DNA of 64,000 nucleotides from an uncultured Marivita sp. (GTDB lineage: Bacteria > Pseudomonadota > Alphaproteobacteria > Rhodobacterales > Rhodobacteraceae): positions 248,001 to 312,000 of the forward strand of contig NZ_CANKYW010000001.1 in NCBI RefSeq assembly GCF_947488135.1, in the 5' to 3' direction. Both the position numbers and the translations under genes were made by a program. The notes beneath the pieces are model-generated. The model saw only the letters and a program-made list of their open reading frames with translations, was not told the origin of the DNA and did not search any database. Every line of letters starts with the position of its first letter. Position 1 is the first letter of the stretch. Shown here in pieces: positions 61,139 through 64,000 of this stretch.

Positions 61139-63561
61139 AGGACGAAGTCACACGTGAAGACCGCGTCGCCAACCTCAAGGGGATGGGCTGTTCGCGCAAG
61201 CGCGTCGAGGACGCGCGGTTCACCCAGGGCAAGGGCAATTACGTCGACGACATCAAGCTCGACGGGATGCTGTTCGGCGACTTTGTTCGTTCGCCCTACG
61301 CCCATGCGCGGATCAAGAGCATCGACACCTCCGCAGCGCTTGAAGTGCCGGGCGTTCTTGCGGTCCTGACCGCCGATGATCTGCGTCCGCTCGGCCTGCA
61401 TTGGATGCCGACGCTGGCCGGTGACAAGCAAATGGTGCTCGCCGATGGCAAGGTTCTGTTCCAGGGACAGGAAGTGGCCTTCGTCGTGGCTGAAGACCGC
61501 TATGCCGCCGCCGATGGCATCGAACTGGTCGAAGTGGACTACGAAGAGCTGCCCGTCATCGTCGATCCGTTCGAGTCGCTGAAATCCGACGTGGTCCTGC
61601 GCGAGGATCTCGTGGCCGAAGACGGCTCCATCCCGGCAGGGGCGCACGGTCCCCGCAAGCACCACAACCATATCTTCACGTGGGAAGCCGGCGACAAGGA
61701 CACCACCGATGAGGTGATCGCAAATGCCGAAGTCGTCGCCGAAGAGTCGATGTACTATCATCGCACCCATCCGTGTCCGCTGGAAACCTGCGGCTGTGTG
61801 GCGTCGATGGACAAGGTCAACGGCAAACTGACGCTTTGGGGCACGTTCCAGGCACCGCATGCGATCCGCACGGTGGTGTCCTTGATCTCGGGTATCGAGG
61901 AACACAACATCCGTGTGATTTCGCCCGATATCGGCGGTGGGTTCGGCAACAAGGTGGGCGCTTATCCGGGCTATGTCTGCTCGGTCGTCGCCTCCATCGT
62001 GACGGGCAAGCCGGTCAAATGGATCGAAGACCGGATGGATAACCTCATGACCACGGCCTTCGCCCGCGACTACTGGATGAAGGGTCAGATCAGCGCCACC
62101 AAGGAGGGCAAGATCACCGGCCTGAAGTGTCATGTCACGGCCGACCACGGCGGCTTCGACGCCTGCGCCGACCCGACGAAATTCCCGGCCGGGTTCATGA
62201 ACATCTGCACCGGGTCCTACGACATCCCGACCGCGCATCTCGAGGTCGATGGGGTCTACACCAACAAGGCACCGGGCGGGGTCAGCTATCGTTGCTCCTT
62301 CCGCGTGACCGAGGCGGTGTACTTCATCGAACGCATGATCGAAGTGCTTGCGATCAAGCTGAACATGGACGCGGCTGAGCTGCGGAGGATCAATTTCATC
62401 CGCAAAGAGCAGTTCCCCTACACTGCCGCATTGGGTTGGGAGTATGACAGCGGTGATTACCACACTGCCTGGGACAAGGCGCTGAAAGCCGTCGACTATG
62501 ACGGGCTGCGGGCCGAACAGGCCCAACGGGTCGAGGATTTCAAGGCTGGCAAAACCCGCAAGCTCATGGGCATCGGTCTCAGCTTCTTTACGGAGATCGT
62601 GGGCGCCGGGCCGGTGAAGAACTGCGACATCCTCGGGTTGGGCATGTTCGACAGCTGCGAGATCCGTATTCACCCAACGGGGTCGGCGATTGCACGGCTT
62701 GGCACGATCTCGCAGGGGCAGGGCCACGCCACGACCTTCGCGCAGATCCTCGCCTCGGAAATCGGCCTGCCCGCTGATAGCATCACCATCGAGGAAGGCG
62801 ACACCGATACCGCGCCTTATGGTCTTGGTACCTACGGATCACGGTCCACGCCTGTGGCTGGGGCAGCCACGGCGATGGCCGGTCGCAAAATCCGCGCGAA
62901 AGCACAGATGATCGCGGCCTACCTGCTCGAAGTGCACGACAATGACGTGGAATTCGACGTGGATCGCTTCGTGGTCAAAGGCGCGCCGGAGAAGTTCAAG
63001 ACCATGAAGGAGATCGCCTTCGCGGCCTACAACCAGGCCATACCGGGCATCGAGCCAGGTCTGGAGGCCGTGAGCTACTACGATCCGCCGAACATGACCT
63101 ATCCCTTCGGGGCCTATGTCTGCGTGATGGACATTGACGTCGATACCGGCGTTCCGGAAATCCGCCGCTTCTATGCGCTGGACGATTGCGGTACGCGGAT
63201 CAACCCGATGATCATCGAAGGGCAGGTTCATGGCGGCCTGACCGAGGCGCTGGCCGTGGCTTTGGGACAGGAAATTGCCTACGACGACATGGGCAACGTC
63301 AAGACCGGCACTCTGATGGACTTCTTCCTGCCGACCGCGTGGGAAGTGCCAAATTACGAGACCGACTTCACCGTCACACCCAGTCCGCATCACCCGATCG
63401 GGGCCAAGGGCGTGGGCGAAAGTCCGCATGTCGGCGGTGTGCCATGTTTCTCGAACGCGGTGCAGGATGCGTTCCGCCCGTTCGGCAACACGCACACCAA
63501 CATGCCGCACGACCACTGGCGGATCTGGCGCACGGCCAACGAGCTTGGCCTGCACGACTAG
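61135..63561 (+). CDS. coxL: Aerobic CO dehydrogenase large (Mo-Cu) subunit, form I
   Basis: 808-residue catalytic subunit that oxidises CO to CO2 at a Mo-S-Cu centre. The form I active loop reads V-S-Y-R-C387-S-F-R, with the copper-binding Cys in place; the canonical loop is AYRCSFR, so Ser replaces Ala at the first position. VGESPHVGG near the C-terminus holds the conserved Glu by the Mo, and [15 protein letters not shown] is intact. Form II proteins have AYRGAGR instead, so true CO oxidation is expected. The real start is the ATG at 61135, which gives the family N-terminus ([20 protein letters not shown]). Confidence 0.97.
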   Translation: MKDEVTREDRVANLKGMGCSRKRVEDARFTQGKGNYVDDIKLDGMLFGDFVRSPYAHARIKSIDTSAALEVPGVLAVLTADDLRPLGLHWMPTLAGDKQMVLADGKVLFQGQEVAFVVAEDRYAAADGIELVEVDYEELPVIVDPFESLKSDVVLREDLVAEDGSIPAGAHGPRKHHNHIFTWEAGDKDTTDEVIANAEVVAEESMYYHRTHPCPLETCGCVASMDKVNGKLTLWGTFQAPHAIRTVVSLISGIEEHNIRVISPDIGGGFGNKVGAYPGYVCSVVASIVTGKPVKWIEDRMDNLMTTAFARDYWMKGQISATKEGKITGLKCHVTADHGGFDACADPTKFPAGFMNICTGSYDIPTAHLEVDGVYTNKAPGGVSYRCSFRVTEAVYFIERMIEVLAIKLNMDAAELRRINFIRKEQFPYTAALGWEYDSGDYHTAWDKALKAVDYDGLRAEQAQRVEDFKAGKTRKLMGIGLSFFTEIVGAGPVKNCDILGLGMFDSCEIRIHPTGSAIARLGTISQGQGHATTFAQILASEIGLPADSITIEEGDTDTAPYGLGTYGSRSTPVAGAATAMAGRKIRAKAQMIAAYLLEVHDNDVEFDVDRFVVKGAPEKFKTMKEIAFAAYNQAIPGIEPGLEAVSYYDPPNMTYPFGAYVCVMDIDVDTGVPEIRRFYALDDCGTRINPMIIEGQVHGGLTEALAVALGQEIAYDDMGNVKTGTLMDFFLPTAWEVPNYETDFTVTPSPHHPIGAKGVGESPHVGGVPCFSNAVQDAFRPFGNTHTNMPHDHWRIWRTANELGLHD

Positions 63562-63574
63562 GTAAAAGCGGCGC

Positions 63575-63607
63575 GCACCCGGCCGACCCAAGCGTTTGGT
63601 CGGGTGC
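63575..63607 (+). terminator. Hairpin between coxL and coxD
   Basis: GCACCCG (63575-63581) pairs with CGGGTGC (63601-63607), and an inner GACCCAA/TTTGGTC stem with one mismatch extends it. It begins 13 bases after coxL and could reduce transcription into the maturation genes. Confidence 0.5.
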
Positions 63608-63628
63608 CCGCCCTTGCAGGATTGTGAC

Positions 63629-64000
63629 ATGACCTGGACTGACCTTCAGACGGCCCTGGCCGCCGATGGATATGTGGCCTCTGACGATTTGAGTGTCGCG
63701 CTGCATCTCGCGCTGACGCTCGGGCGTCCCTTGCTGCTGGAAGGGGCTGCGGGTGTCGGCAAGACGCAATTGGCCGCCAGCCTTGCAACCCAGCAGGAGA
63801 CCAAGCTGATCCGGTTGCAGTGTTACGAGGGCCTGGACGCCGCGCAGGCGATCTACGAATGGAACTACCAGCGACAGCTTTTGACCATCCGTGCGGCGGC
63901 AGAGGATGGCGAAACCGGCAAAAGCGTCGAAGACCGGATTTTCTCACGGGATTTTCTGCTGGAGCGGCCTTTGCTGGCTGCCATCACCCAAGACACGCCG
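63629..64000 (+). CDS. coxD: CoxD-type MoxR AAA+ ATPase, cut off by the window edge
   Basis: The first 124 residues are visible and the frame is open to the last base, so the gene runs on beyond the window. Walker A is GAAGVGKT (about residues 40-47), preceded by LHLALTLGRPLLLEG and followed by LIRLQCYEGLDAAQAIYEWNYQRQLL, a close match to CoxD, the MoxR ATPase needed to insert sulfur and copper into the CoxL active site. It follows coxL in the same order as in known cox clusters. coxE and coxF would be expected next. Confidence 0.9.
   Translation, partial: MTWTDLQTALAADGYVASDDLSVALHLALTLGRPLLLEGAAGVGKTQLAASLATQQETKLIRLQCYEGLDAAQAIYEWNYQRQLLTIRAAAEDGETGKSVEDRIFSRDFLLERPLLAAITQDTP

Overview
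The window looks like chromosomal DNA of a marine-type alphaproteobacterium of the Rhodobacteraceae (Roseobacter group). The base composition is high GC and genes are tightly packed, often with ATGA stop/start overlaps. The gene content (VIT transporter, YcjX/YcjF pair, Hint_2 protein, rpmH-rnpA-yidD, TRAP and Dpp-type transporters, Na+-NQR, form I CO dehydrogenase) fits that group. No insertion sequence, phage gene, CRISPR array or rRNA is visible. Species-level assignment is not possible from the sequence alone.

Region by region. (1) 0-16.8 kb is mostly housekeeping: ileS, a VIT-family transporter, a ycjX/GNAT/ycjF operon, truA, argD-argF, a Hint-domain protein, the rpmH-rnpA-yidD unit with a clear sigma70 promoter, a VTT membrane protein paired with a dihydrolipoamide-dehydrogenase-like flavoenzyme, and an orphan histidine kinase. 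Two related hairpin-rich intergenic repeats lie at 8401 and 12900. (2) 16.9 kb holds tRNA-Arg(ACG). (3) 17.1-25.7 kb is a divergent catabolic unit: a D-2-hydroxyacid dehydrogenase, a GntR regulator and a crotonase point left; a serine-glyoxylate-type aminotransferase and a DctPQM TRAP transporter point right. A perfect 16-bp palindrome overlaps the divergent promoters. (4) 25.9-27.1 kb is a Kef-type antiporter. (5) 27.1-35.3 kb is a respiratory block: a five-heme cytochrome c with an FNR-like site placed at -41.5, facing a complete nqrABCDEF-apbE-nqrM-CBS operon whose NqrB is short and lacks the covalent-FMN motif. (6) 35.4-40.5 kb holds a 2H-phosphoesterase-like protein and an Mla/MCE lipid transport operon. 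(7) 40.6-58.4 kb is nitrogen and carboxylate metabolism: NADP-type glutamate dehydrogenase, two ThDP enzymes, and a divergent operon with a PLP lyase, an M24 peptidase, a maleate-isomerase/racemase-like protein, a two-receptor peptide-type ABC transporter, and a dimethylglycine-dehydrogenase-like FAD/GcvT enzyme. (8) 58.5 kb to the window edge is a cox locus: an MHYT-LytTR sensor-regulator, coxM, coxS, coxL and a cut-off coxD.

The genes suggest a flexible heterotroph that takes up small organic acids and N-containing compounds by high-affinity transport, oxidises CO for energy, uses a sodium pump, and switches on a multiheme cytochrome when oxygen is low. The two best candidates for undescribed biology are the variant NQR operon with its FNR-controlled cytochrome neighbour and the 43.7-58.4 kb catabolic island with unknown substrate. 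Strong hairpins follow the transporter binding-protein genes, and one of them appears to cover the ribosome binding site of the next gene.
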